64,000 bases of DNA from JAFGDI01 sp963667715 (GTDB lineage: Bacteria > Planctomycetota > Phycisphaerae > Sedimentisphaerales > SM23-30), in NCBI GenBank assembly GCA_963667715.1, contig OY763926.1:1178001-1242000 (forward strand), read 5' to 3'. The position numbers and the translations under genes were made by a program. The notes beneath the pieces were generated by a model that had not been told where the DNA came from, searched no databases, and saw only the letters and a list, made by a program, of their open reading frames with translations. Positions 40,013 to 49,065 of this stretch are shown here, one piece after another (position 1 is the first letter of the stretch; each line of letters starts with the position of its first letter).

Positions 40013-40948
40013 ATGCAAAAAACATTTACTAATTACGATAAAAGTAAAATTAACTTTGATGTGGTAATTGATGAAACACTTCATAATTTGCATATCGCTG
40101 ATGTTAATCCTAATAAAAAAGCTGTATTTAGTTTGATTAATGATTTTGAAAGTGGTGATTGGAGATTAATAAAATTCAATAACTTTATTTGGGATAACAT
40201 CAAAGAAACGGCATTATCTGCAGAGGAGAGAAGTGCATACATTGGACGTGAAAGTACAATTTTATCGATGGCTGCAGAAAAAGTTAGATTTGAAAAGGAA
40301 GATGGCAATAAAGGAGGGGAAATTGCTGAAATATTATTATATGGCATTATGAAACACTATTATTCAGCTCTTCCTGTTGTTCCAAAGATTTTTTATAAAC
40401 AAAACCACAACGATTATGCAAAAGGTGCAGATAGTGTACATATTTTAATTGAAAATGATGGAAGTTTTTCACTTTGGTTGGGTGAAAGTAAATTTTATAC
40501 TGTTGCTGAAGAAAGTTTTGACAAAATCATTGAATCTTTAACATCTATGCTTAGTAAAATTCAATTAGAAAAAGAAAATTCAATAATTACTTCTATCAAA
40601 GACTTAGATATATGTATTAACGATAGTGAGCTATCAACGAAAATAAAACAAACTATTAGTAACGGTGTATCTCTCGATAAAACAAAAAAAATTCTACATA
40701 TACCAATTCTCTTATTACATCAATGTGATATAACAAAAAATAATACTAAACATTACGATGATTATAAAAAAGATATTTATAACCAGCACTTAGGATTTGC
40801 AAAAAAACTATTAAAAAAGATAGATGATTCTTTAAGTGGGATTTATGGTTTCAATGACATACATTTTCATTTTATTCTTTTTCCAGTAAAAAACAAAGCA
40901 ATAATTCTTAAGCAATTTGTCAATAAAGTTAATGCAAATAAAAATTGA
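40013..40948 (+). CDS. hamA: Hachiman defence protein HamA (DUF1837 nuclease)
   Basis: The protein has 311 residues. The central block matches DUF1837/HamA: GGEIAEILLYGIMKHYYSAL (about 101-120), VPKIFYKQNHNDYAKGADSVHI with Asp140, and LWLGESKFY with Glu158-x-Lys160, a PD-(D/E)xK-type nuclease core. HamA is the effector of Hachiman; with HamB it forms a complex that degrades DNA when HamB senses damaged or exposed DNA ends (established for other Hachiman systems). The gene is strongly AT-rich, unlike the flanks, and is followed after 9 bases by a helicase gene. Confidence 0.87.
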   Translation: MQKTFTNYDKSKINFDVVIDETLHNLHIADVNPNKKAVFSLINDFESGDWRLIKFNNFIWDNIKETALSAEERSAYIGRESTILSMAAEKVRFEKEDGNKGGEIAEILLYGIMKHYYSALPVVPKIFYKQNHNDYAKGADSVHILIENDGSFSLWLGESKFYTVAEESFDKIIESLTSMLSKIQLEKENSIITSIKDLDICINDSELSTKIKQTISNGVSLDKTKKILHIPILLLHQCDITKNNTKHYDDYKKDIYNQHLGFAKKLLKKIDDSLSGIYGFNDIHFHFILFPVKNKAIILKQFVNKVNANKN

Positions 40949-40957
40949 GGTGAATTC

Positions 40958-43057
40958 TTGATAGATATATTTAATAAATGTAAAGATATTAACTCTATAT
41001 TAGAAGCTGGTCATGAAGCAATAGCTCGTGATGAAGTAATAAAATTGTTAGATTACATGCAAAGTCAAAAACTTGAATATTCTACTATTGTTAATCATCT
41101 AATTAGAAAGGTTGGGCTTTTCCCTTATATTAACCCTGAAACAGCAATGTGGCAAGATAGATTAGTTTATGAGTTGTTTAAGGTTGATATTGGTGGTACT
41201 GAACAAGTTACATTACATCGAGAACAGTCGAGGTTATTAAAGTTATTGCTAGATGGAGAAAATATTGCTGTAAGTGCTCCCACTAGTTTTGGTAAAAGTT
41301 TTGTTATTGATGCTTTTATTTCAATCACTCAACCATCAAATGTTGTGATCATTGTTCCAACTATTGCACTTACTGATGAAACTAGAAGAAGGTTATATGA
41401 AAAATTTAGCGATGAGTATAAAATAATTACAACTACAGATGTTGAGTTAAGTAATAAAAATATTTTTATATTTCCTCAGGAGCGTGTAAGTTTTTATGTG
41501 AATCAGTTAAAAAATATTGATATATTAATAATAGATGAGTTTTATAAAGCTAGTTCAGAATTTGATAAAGAAAGATCACCTGCTTTAATCAAAGCAATAA
41601 TTCAATTAAACAATAAAGCTAAGCAAAAATATTATTTAGCGCCAAATATAAGTTCTTTATCTGAGAATGTGTTTACGCAAAATATGAAGTTTGTCAAATT
41701 AGACTTTAATACTGTATTTTTAGAGAGGCATAATATCTATGAAGATATCAATAAAGGATTAACAACAAAAGAATATAAACTTTTAGATGTTGTTGATGAA
41801 AAAATAAAGACATTGGTTTATGCAGGTACTTTTACTGAAATTGAAAAGATAACTGATTTACTATTAACTAGTCCTATAGATAATGATAGTGTTTTATTGG
41901 CAGATTTTTCCAAATGGCTAATATCAAATTATAGTGACCTATGGAACTTGCCTAAGTTAGTTAAAAAAGGAATAGGCTTGCATAATGGAAGACTTCATAG
42001 GTCTTTGTGTCAAATACAAATTAAATTATTCGAAAATAAAGATCAATTAAGTACAATTATTTCTACATCATCAATTATAGAAGGAGTCAATACTTCTGCT
42101 GAAAATGTAGTTGTATGGAAGAATAAAAAAGGAAATGCAAATTTAGATAATTTTTCTCACAAAAACATTATTGGTAGAAGTGGAAGGATGTTTAAACATT
42201 TTATTGGTAAAGTCTACTTGTTCGAAACGCCACCATTGTCCGATGATACACAACTTAATCTAGAGTTTCCGGATAACCTATTATTTGATATAGAAGATAA
42301 TTATATCGAAAGAGATCTAACACAAGATCAAATTGCCAAGATTATGTCTAACAATGAAGAATTATCCAATATCTTAGGGTATGGTACGTATCAACAATTA
42401 TTAAAAAATAATGCTTTTCAATCGTGTAATATTGAACGTATTATTGAAATTGCGAAAAATATATATTCATCTCCTAAAAGCTGGAAAGGACTTTTGTATT
42501 TAAATTCAAATAATGTTGATAAGTGGAGTATTCTTTATCGAATTTTAAAATTGCAGCCAAATGTAGCAGGGATAGATTATAAAACATTTGTACAATTTGT
42601 TAAAGAATTATCAAATAATTGGGCCTTGACTATTCCAGAACTATTAAATAGGCTTTGTTCGTATAATGTTGATGTTAATACATTTTTTACATTAGAAAGA
42701 AATGTTACATTTAAATTATCTGCGATATTGAATGATATTAATATAATACAAAAAGCAATTTTGAAATCAGAAAAAATTGATATTTCTCCATTTATATCAA
42801 AAGTTTCGCATGCATTTTTACCTCCAGTAGTTTATCTTCTCGAAGAGTATGGACTTCCAAGAATGATATCTAAAAAAATCTGTATGAGTGGTGTAATTGA
42901 TTTAGAGAATCCAAAATTAGGTATTCATGAAGCAATTGACATATTTAATCATATTGGAGAAAATACACTTTGTGATATTATTTTAGGTCTTGATAGTTTT
43001 GAAAGATATATACTGAATTATTTTTATGATGGTATTTCATCAATTAAATGTGCATAA
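40958..43057 (+). CDS. hamB: Hachiman defence helicase HamB (SF2)
   Basis: The protein has 699 residues from TTG 40958; GAGG of the ribosome site overlaps the hamA stop. SF2 motifs: HREQSRLLKLLLDG (Q-like), SAPTSFGKS (Walker A, about 106-114), VPTIALTDETRRRL (Ia), IIDEFYKAS (DEFY in place of DEAH, about 191-199), TSSIIEGVNTSAENVVVW (V) and NIIGRSGRMFKH (VI, about 403-414). The C-terminal 270 residues are helical. HamB clamps HamA and loads on DNA. The pair is complete and shows no frameshift, so the system is probably functional. Confidence 0.88.
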   Translation: MIDIFNKCKDINSILEAGHEAIARDEVIKLLDYMQSQKLEYSTIVNHLIRKVGLFPYINPETAMWQDRLVYELFKVDIGGTEQVTLHREQSRLLKLLLDGENIAVSAPTSFGKSFVIDAFISITQPSNVVIIVPTIALTDETRRRLYEKFSDEYKIITTTDVELSNKNIFIFPQERVSFYVNQLKNIDILIIDEFYKASSEFDKERSPALIKAIIQLNNKAKQKYYLAPNISSLSENVFTQNMKFVKLDFNTVFLERHNIYEDINKGLTTKEYKLLDVVDEKIKTLVYAGTFTEIEKITDLLLTSPIDNDSVLLADFSKWLISNYSDLWNLPKLVKKGIGLHNGRLHRSLCQIQIKLFENKDQLSTIISTSSIIEGVNTSAENVVVWKNKKGNANLDNFSHKNIIGRSGRMFKHFIGKVYLFETPPLSDDTQLNLEFPDNLLFDIEDNYIERDLTQDQIAKIMSNNEELSNILGYGTYQQLLKNNAFQSCNIERIIEIAKNIYSSPKSWKGLLYLNSNNVDKWSILYRILKLQPNVAGIDYKTFVQFVKELSNNWALTIPELLNRLCSYNVDVNTFFTLERNVTFKLSAILNDINIIQKAILKSEKIDISPFISKVSHAFLPPVVYLLEEYGLPRMISKKICMSGVIDLENPKLGIHEAIDIFNHIGENTLCDIILGLDSFERYILNYFYDGISSIKCA

Positions 43058-43430
43058 GAATTGATAAATTTATTATTTTTTTGATATCCTTTTATAGTTG
43101 ATTATTTATTGGGGCATATGTTTCTATTTTATTATTAATATAACTCGCCCGTCCGGCGTAAGGACCTCTGTGTTCTCTGTGACCTCTATGGTTAAGAATA
43201 AAGATTTAATATAAACCACGAAGCACGCGAAGTTCACGAAGAAAATGAGTATTATTTAGAGAAAAGAGTCTCTGCGTCTCTGCGGCTTTGCGTTAAGATA
43301 TCTATATTATTAATGTCAAGCAGGGATGCTTGACCTACCTACCTAATTTCTAATTACTAAATTCTATATACTAATCTACGTCCTATATATATGTATTGGA
43401 AAATATATTTTTAATGGCGGTCGGATAAAT
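43058..43430. repeat. Repeat cluster after hamB (ACAGAG copy 11 and relatives)
   Basis: A reverse ACAGAG copy lies at 43165-43193 (CCTCTGTGTTCTCTGTG, ACCTCTATGG). AACCACGAAGCACGCGAAG is at 43215, CTCTGCGTCTCTGCGGC at 43268, and the palindrome GTCAAGCAGGGATGCTTGAC at 43314. CTAATTTCTAATTACTAAAT words are at 43345. No gene is seen. Confidence 0.7.
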
Positions 43431-43740
43431 ATTGGTTTTATTTGGGTAAAATCTTTTTTACGGTTGGAATTAAGTTTATTTTATATTTGGTCAGGGCGGT
43501 TGTTAGGGGTAATTGAGTATGGGGGGCGGTTTAGGGTTTATATCAATATTGAAATGAGTTTCGGGCGGTTTAATGTGGTTTATCATTGTCTGATAGCGGT
43601 TGAAAGTAATATATAATTTCTGTCGGGCGGCGGTTAGAGTTGTTTTGGTTCGGGATATGTTTTGTTTTATGGTCAGTATGATCGGCGGGCGGGAATTGGT
43701 GCGAATATAATTCAAGGATAGGATAGCGGTCAGCGATATT
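43411..43740. other. G/T-rich, C-poor tract with iterated GGCGGTT
   Basis: Over about 330 bp the + strand has few C outside the word GGCGGT. That word or a variant occurs near 43416, 43461, 43495, 43526, 43566, 43596, 43629 and 43726, spaced 30-45 bases apart (wider before the last). The composition is unlike coding DNA in any frame. Its function is unknown. Confidence 0.55.
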
Positions 43741-43844
43741 GCGGATATCGGGGTTGGGATAATACTTCGAAAAGTCTGTATAGTCCGGCCGTTAACAGCG
43801 GGTTAAGGTCGAAACTTTCAGGATGCGTAACAGTTTGTGCTGTT

Positions 43845-44007
43845 ACGGTAAAAAGTGAAAGGTTAAAGGTAAAAGGTTCGGAAGATGTATACGCGAAATA
43901 TGCATGGTAGTATATAGTGCCTGTAATTTTAATACGTATATCGAAGCGAGCGGACAAAACCATACACTATGTGTATACTTTTTGCATTTTACTTTTTACC
44001 TTTGACT
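43845..44007. repeat. Inverted GGTAAAAAGTGAAAGG word element
   Basis: The left arm 43845-43877 (ACGGTAAAAAGTGAAAGGTT, then AAAGGTAAAAGG) is echoed in reverse at 43975-44007 (TTTTACTTTTTACCTTTGAC). It has about 100 bases of AT-rich interior, including two GTATAC boxes. Confidence 0.65.
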
Positions 44008-44077
44008 GTGATCGTGTAAGCGGTCACTGAAATTATTGGCCGGGTGCTTGCTGCACCAAATATAAAGGAGGTATGCG

Positions 44078-44689
44078 ATGGCAACCTTTCCGTTAAAAGA
44101 AGTAGATGTGATTTCCCTGGCGAACGATATGGTAAGCGGCTTCATGGCAGAGCCAACTGATTTCCCCAGTGTCGATGGCACCGAGCTGCAGGCGAAGCTG
44201 GCTGCTTATAATACCGCGGCGGCGAATCTGTTGAGTATCGAAACGCAGAAGGTGCAGGCGGTAGCGAGTAAGAACGCGGCTTTAACGGCCTTGAAGACGA
44301 TGATGAAGGATGATCTCAAGCTCGCCGAGCTCGATACCCAGAGTAATCCGATTAAACTGGGCGAGATCGGCTGGTCAACGAGGAATCCGGCGAACCCGCA
44401 GGTTCCAGGAACACCGATCGACCTGATTAGCGGCCCGCAGATCGAAGGCTCAATAGAATTAAGATGGAAACGGCCGACCAGCGGTGGTACGATCCGCAAT
44501 TATGCGATATATAGAACCAGCGATAACCCCGAGGGCGGTCTGGCGAACTGGACCTTCGTCGATTTCGCCTATAGCAATGTCGTTACCCTCGCCGGCCAGC
44601 CGCGCGGAGTACAATTATACTATCGTGTGCAGGCATGTAATAATACCGGAAACAGCGGCTGGAGTAATATCCTGCCGGTGGTGCTTTGA
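44078..44689 (+). CDS. Fibronectin type III-like domain protein
   Basis: The protein has 203 residues with AAAGGAGG ribosome site 7 bases before the ATG. Residues 1-90 are helical (DVISLANDMVSGF, LQAKLAAYNTAAANLLSIETQKVQAVASKNAALTAL). Residues about 108-203 are a beta domain with fibronectin III features (SIELRWKRPTSGGTIRNYAIYR, RGVQLYYRVQACNNTGNSGWSNILP). There is no signal peptide. I recall similar proteins in PVC genomes, of unknown role. A strong terminator follows. Confidence 0.78.
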   Translation: MATFPLKEVDVISLANDMVSGFMAEPTDFPSVDGTELQAKLAAYNTAAANLLSIETQKVQAVASKNAALTALKTMMKDDLKLAELDTQSNPIKLGEIGWSTRNPANPQVPGTPIDLISGPQIEGSIELRWKRPTSGGTIRNYAIYRTSDNPEGGLANWTFVDFAYSNVVTLAGQPRGVQLYYRVQACNNTGNSGWSNILPVVL

Positions 44690-44739
44690 TTCAGTTAACA
44701 GTATTTGTTTCGCCTGACGGCGAGACTGGATTAAAATTA

Positions 44740-44786
44740 TAAAGCCGCTATTGTGATATCATATTGCAATTGCGGCTTTTTCTTTT
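44740..44786 (+). terminator. Intrinsic terminator
   Basis: AAAGCCGC pairs with GCGGCTTT, with an inner ATTG/CAAT extension, followed by TTCTTTT. Confidence 0.8.
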
Positions 44787-44836
44787 AACTCTTTGCGGCT
44801 TGCCGACTTTGCATAGAAAAATAAACAATAATAATC

Positions 44837-44860
44837 TCAAGCGAGGACGCTTGAGCTACT
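44837..44860. repeat. TCAAGC palindrome (REP-like)
   Basis: CTCAAGCGAGGACGCTTGAG is a 20-bp near-palindrome. Relatives lie at 43314 (GTCAAGCAGGGATGCTTGAC) and 47299-47322 (GTCAAGCATCTTACTTGAC). Confidence 0.6.
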
Positions 44861-44975
44861 CAAACTTGTGGTTAAATTTCTGTTCAATGTTTTTATTTGG
44901 GAAATGATATCTGTTCTGGTTATAATGCAATTTGTTCTATGTTTTTTTTTGTATTGTCCGGATAGGAGGAAGTTC

Positions 44976-46382
44976 ATGGAAATAAGTTTGCAGTTTCTTG
45001 GTGCCGCTCAAAATGTTACCGGTTCGTGTTATCTGCTCCGGGCAAACGGCAAAAATCTTCTTATCGATTGCGGGCTCTATCAGGAACGAAAATATAAGCA
45101 TCGCAACTGGGAGCCGCTGCCAGTTCCAGCAGATCAGGTGGATGCGGTTTTACTGACACACGCCCATCTGGACCATTGCGGACTATTGCCGCGGCTATAT
45201 AAGAACGGCTTTCGCGGTACTGTCTATGCTACGGCTGCAACCGCTGACATTGCTGCAATTGTCATGGCCGATTCTGCCCGTATCCAGGTTGAAGATGTAG
45301 AACATAAGAAAAAACGTCACTTCCGCCAGAATCGCAAAGGCCCGTTCCCGTTGGAATCGCTCTATGATGTCAGCGATGCCGAATCCTGTATGGAACTATT
45401 CCAGACCACAGGCTATCGTGAGATTGTAAAGATCGCCCCGGGTATCGAAGCAGTGTTTTATGCCAGCGGCCATATCCTCGGCTCCGCTGCTATCCAGCTC
45501 AAGCTCAGTCAGGGCAGCGAATCACGTACCGTAGTCTTCTCCGGCGATCTTGGACGCTGGAATATCCCTATTCTGGAGGACCCGGACCTTATCGACCAGG
45601 CCGATTATGTCCTTTGTGAATCTACCTACGGCGATAAAGTTCACGCCAGCGGCGGAGATATCAAGCAGAAGTTCTGCGATATAGTAAATGATACCCGCAG
45701 ACGGGGCGGTAATGTTATTATCCCGAGCTTTGCCGTCGAACGCTCACAGGAGCTGCTCTATTATCTAAATGAGCTCATCGATGAAAAGTGTCTGCCTCAT
45801 ATGATGGTTTTCCTGGATAGCCCGATGGCGGTGAAGGTTACCGAGATATTTAAAAAGCATCCAGAGCTATTCGATAAGGAGATGATCGGTCATCTGAAAG
45901 ATGGCACCTCGCCATTTGACCTGCCGGGTCTGTCGCTGGTGCAATCCGCCCATCAATCCAAGGCGATCAACCAGATACGCGGGACGGCGATAATCATTTC
46001 AGGATCTGGTATGTGTACCGGCGGTAGGATCAAGCATCATCTGGCCAATAATATCGGCAGTCCGGCCAATACCATACTCTTTGTCGGCTATCAGGCAGAT
46101 GGCACACTTGGCCGCAGTATTCTCGAAGGGGAAAAGGAGGTTAGGATCTTAGGCGAAACCTATTCTGTCGAGGCCAGAGTTGCCAAGATCAATGGTTTTA
46201 GTGCCCATGCCGACCGCAGCGAGCTTACCCGCTGGCTTGGCGGATTCAAACAGGCTCCTCGCCATCTTTTCGTGGTACATGGCGAAGTTAATGCCGCCGG
46301 CAGTTTTGCTGATCATATAGCCAAAGAAACCGGCTGGGAAGTTTCAGTGCCAGCTTACGGCGATATCGTAACTCTAGACTGA
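44976..46382 (+). CDS. Beta-CASP metallo-beta-lactamase-fold hydrolase (RNA-processing type)
   Basis: The protein has 468 residues from ATG 44976, with TAGGAGGA upstream; the open frame extends 36 codons further up without a ribosome site. Zinc motifs: LLTHAHLDHCG (HxHxDH), YASGHILGSA, FSGDLG, and GFSAHADRSEL near the end. The beta-CASP part contains IIPSFAVERSQELLYYLNEL and ISGSGMCTGGRIKHHL. Proteins of this type (CPSF73/YSH1-like) cleave RNA. Cytoplasmic. Confidence 0.9.
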   Translation: MEISLQFLGAAQNVTGSCYLLRANGKNLLIDCGLYQERKYKHRNWEPLPVPADQVDAVLLTHAHLDHCGLLPRLYKNGFRGTVYATAATADIAAIVMADSARIQVEDVEHKKKRHFRQNRKGPFPLESLYDVSDAESCMELFQTTGYREIVKIAPGIEAVFYASGHILGSAAIQLKLSQGSESRTVVFSGDLGRWNIPILEDPDLIDQADYVLCESTYGDKVHASGGDIKQKFCDIVNDTRRRGGNVIIPSFAVERSQELLYYLNELIDEKCLPHMMVFLDSPMAVKVTEIFKKHPELFDKEMIGHLKDGTSPFDLPGLSLVQSAHQSKAINQIRGTAIIISGSGMCTGGRIKHHLANNIGSPANTILFVGYQADGTLGRSILEGEKEVRILGETYSVEARVAKINGFSAHADRSELTRWLGGFKQAPRHLFVVHGEVNAAGSFADHIAKETGWEVSVPAYGDIVTLD

Positions 46383-46429
46383 TTATTATTAGGCTTATTC
46401 AAACACTATTTACTGATAACTGTTGACTG

Positions 46430-47281
46430 TTAATCGGCGTCAGCCTCAACTCCAACGATGGCAATCTTGTTCTTATCGGCCAGGGCGATGGTTTGTTCCC
46501 AGTCGACGATGATGGTTTTACCAGCTTCGATTGCCAGGCAGCGAGAACCATTGGCTTTTAGCTTTTCGATGGTGTCGGGGCCGATAGTAGGTACATCAAA
46601 ACGCATATCCTGCGATGGTTTGCCGGTCTTAATAAGGGTCCAGCCGCCGGCTCGGCATAATTCGCCGGCCCGATTGATCATTTTGTTCGTGCCTTCGATC
46701 GCCTCGACCGCTATAACTTCCTGCTCCTTAACGGCAATGGCCTGACCGATGTCCAGATCGCCCATTCGTTTAACGATCAACCAGCCGAACTCGATATCCT
46801 TCATGACCGAGTCGGACGGTTTGCCTTTGGTCAGAACGCCGGGTTTTGCCATGTTTTCCGGGATATATTTCGTTGAGTCCATCAGGATTATTCCTCCATT
46901 AGCCAGCTCATCAGCCAGTGCACCCAGCAGGGTATCGTTTCGTTTGTCCTTATTGCCGAGTCGTCCGTACCATACTCTTATCGCCCGCCAGTCCGGCATA
47001 TACTGAATAATGCGGAATGGGGTATAGATATTGGTCTTGGCAACCCGGCCGACCATGATCGTATCAGAAACGCCGTTGCGGCTGAGGTGCTTTATCCAGC
47101 TGCCCGGCCGGGCAACGGAAACCCATTTAAAGACATCGACCTCATCAGCCAGTAGCGGATCAGCCTGATCACGAAAGCCGACACAGACTACACGCAGTCC
47201 GGCCCGTTTGGCTCCCTGGGCAACCATAAAAGGCAATCTGCCCTGTCCGGCGATAAGTCCAATTGTCTGAGGTTCGGCCAT
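46430..47281 (-). CDS. lpxI: UDP-2,3-diacylglucosamine pyrophosphatase LpxI
   Basis: The protein has 283 residues of the LpxI (DUF1009) family: N-terminal IGLIAGQGRLPFMVAQGAKR, MVGRVAKTNIYTPFR, KDKRNDTLLGALADEL, GILMDSTKYIPENM-like segment, and C-terminal DVPTIGPDTIEKLKANGSRCLAIEAGKTIIVD. It makes lipid X from UDP-2,3-diacylglucosamine, replacing LpxH. It lies downstream of lpxD on the same strand, separated by a 120-bp gap with a TCAAGC palindrome, so both lipid A steps are grouped. Confidence 0.93.
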   Translation of the reverse strand: MAEPQTIGLIAGQGRLPFMVAQGAKRAGLRVVCVGFRDQADPLLADEVDVFKWVSVARPGSWIKHLSRNGVSDTIMVGRVAKTNIYTPFRIIQYMPDWRAIRVWYGRLGNKDKRNDTLLGALADELANGGIILMDSTKYIPENMAKPGVLTKGKPSDSVMKDIEFGWLIVKRMGDLDIGQAIAVKEQEVIAVEAIEGTNKMINRAGELCRAGGWTLIKTGKPSQDMRFDVPTIGPDTIEKLKANGSRCLAIEAGKTIIVDWEQTIALADKNKIAIVGVEADAD

Positions 47282-47401
47282 AAGTTATAAATCAGATAAG
47301 TAGGTCAAGCATCTTACTTGACATTTATAATGTTAATAGGTAGGGCTAAGAGTGAAAAGTAATGGGAAATAAGTTGAAACTATATTACCTATTACCTCTT
47401 T

Positions 47402-48445
47402 TTATTCTTCGTCAGCGTCAACTGTCAGTTTGCTTAATGCTCTATCCAGTGCTTTGATCTTTTTGCGGAATTCAGGTAGATCCTTGAGCAGTGCGTAGCT
47501 TCGTTTTGCCTGATTCATTGGAATGGCAGGAGAACCGACAACCGCCTGATTATCGTCGAGATTATGAGTGACGCCGGACTGGGCACCAACTTTGACCTGG
47601 TTTCCGATCTTGATATGGCCAACAACTCCTACCTGACCGCCGAAAACGCAATAATTACCAACTTCAACGCTGCCTGCGATACCAACTTGTGCCACCAGTA
47701 GACAATGCTCGCCGATACGTGTGTTATGTCCGATAGCGATCTGGTTACTGGTCTTGGTGCCTTTGCCAATGACAGTATCGCCGAGAGTGCCGCGGTCAAC
47801 AGTGCAGTTTGCACCCAGTTCGACATCATCTTCGATGACAACGCCGCCGATCTGAGGGATCTTATGGTGTACGCCGTTATGGGTCGCATAGCCAAAACCA
47901 TCCTGACCAATAACAGTTCCGGCGTGCAGGGTAACGCGATCACCAATAGTGCAGCCATCATAGATAGTTACATTTGGATAGATAATACAGTCTTCGCCGA
48001 TGACAGTTCCAGGTCCGATAGTACAGTTCGGGTAAATGCTGGTACCTTTACCGATAGTTACATCTTCAGCGATATAGCAAAAATCCTGAATGTCGACATC
48101 TTCGCCGATCTTTGCGGAAGGATCAACACGGGAACTGTCACTTATGCCAGTCTTGCGGTGTTCGCGATGGCCGTGTAACAGAACTACCAGCTGCATAAAT
48201 GCAAAATAAGGATCTTTGCAGCGGATAATATTTTTGCCATGATTAGGTACGTCCATGTTTACAACGATAACGCCTGCCTTGCAATCATCCATTTCCTTTT
48301 CGTATTTAGGATTAGCCAGGAAACTTACGTCGCCTTCAACTGCTTCGCTCAGGGTTGCTGCCCCGGTAATGACCAGTTCGTTGTCGCCTTCAACAATTCC
48401 GCCGACATGGTCTGCCAGCTGTTGTACCGTTTTTTGTTCTGTCAT
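47402..48445 (-). CDS. lpxD: UDP-3-O-acylglucosamine N-acyltransferase LpxD
   Basis: The protein has 347 residues: N-terminal uridine-binding domain (TLSEAVEGDVSFLANPKYEKEM), then a left-handed beta helix of hexapeptide repeats (VDPSAKIGEDVDIQDFCYIA, GPGTVIGEDCIIYPNVTIYD). The catalytic His region is GHNTRIGEHCLLVAQVGIAG. A C-terminal helical tail (LKDLPEFRKKIKALDRALSK) follows. It adds the second acyl chain in lipid A synthesis. Upstream, a nested hairpin at 48477-48506 lies in the 5' leader. Confidence 0.95.
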   Translation of the reverse strand: MTEQKTVQQLADHVGGIVEGDNELVITGAATLSEAVEGDVSFLANPKYEKEMDDCKAGVIVVNMDVPNHGKNIIRCKDPYFAFMQLVVLLHGHREHRKTGISDSSRVDPSAKIGEDVDIQDFCYIAEDVTIGKGTSIYPNCTIGPGTVIGEDCIIYPNVTIYDGCTIGDRVTLHAGTVIGQDGFGYATHNGVHHKIPQIGGVVIEDDVELGANCTVDRGTLGDTVIGKGTKTSNQIAIGHNTRIGEHCLLVAQVGIAGSVEVGNYCVFGGQVGVVGHIKIGNQVKVGAQSGVTHNLDDNQAVVGSPAIPMNQAKRSYALLKDLPEFRKKIKALDRALSKLTVDADEE

Positions 48446-48476
48446 GCTTTTTACTCTTTGCGAGTTAATGATTTAA

Positions 48477-48506
48477 CTTGCCCTAGGAGAACGGTCTCCC
48501 TGCAAG
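48477..48506 (-). promoter_or_regulatory. Nested hairpin in the lpxD leader
   Basis: CTTGC pairs with GCAAG, and inside them GGAGA pairs with TCTCC around ACGG. It lies 32-61 bases upstream of the lpxD start. Confidence 0.35.
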
Positions 48507-48509
48507 CGA

Positions 48510-49065
48510 TAAGCGTATCTAAAAGCAATAATTATAACTCTTTATATCAATAAGTCAAGCAGGGATATCGAAAACTAAACAGCTAGATGATGTGCTGTTT
48601 GTTTCTGATATAAGTGCTTTATATATAAGTTTTTGTGTTCATGCATTACGCTGGCATTTTTTGTCTTGAATTGCTGGCTATTATTACTCTGTCCTGTTAG
48701 AAGAGCTGAAATTGGGCTGCCATTTTATTTTTAGAACATATATGACATATTTTACATTGGGATACTTATAATTTGATCAGATGCTAGTAATAAGCAGTTT
48801 TTATACTTATATTAGAATGTTATATAGAACCAAAGAGTAGATTTTGCTGTAACTTATGATATAGTTATGATAATAATGTATATCAATACTTAAATAGCTG
48901 GGCTGACAATTTGGGCAGTGTATAGTTGTGTGGCCAGTTGCTGTTTCCCCGGTTATTTGAGATATTAATACTATGATTATTATTCTGCCATCTTTTTTTC
49001 GATGCCAGAGTTTGAGTATATTAAACTGATAGATTAACGCATTATGAAAGTACAGGACAGTGAAA
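48510..49065. other. Intergenic region between lpxD and the DUF3857 gene
   Basis: This is about 550 bp of AT-rich DNA between divergent genes. It must hold both promoters, but no pair of boxes stands out. No gene and no repeat family member is seen, except a TCAAGCAGGGAT remnant near 48553. Confidence 0.45.

Noticed and set aside
43503..43715. Reverse-strand open frame in the G/T-rich tract
   Set aside because: The product is Pro/Asn/Ile-rich low complexity caused by the C-poor composition, with no ribosome site.
44868..44975. Membrane-like N-terminal extension of the beta-CASP hydrolase
   Set aside because: TAGGAGGA before ATG 44976 and the normal family start argue against it.
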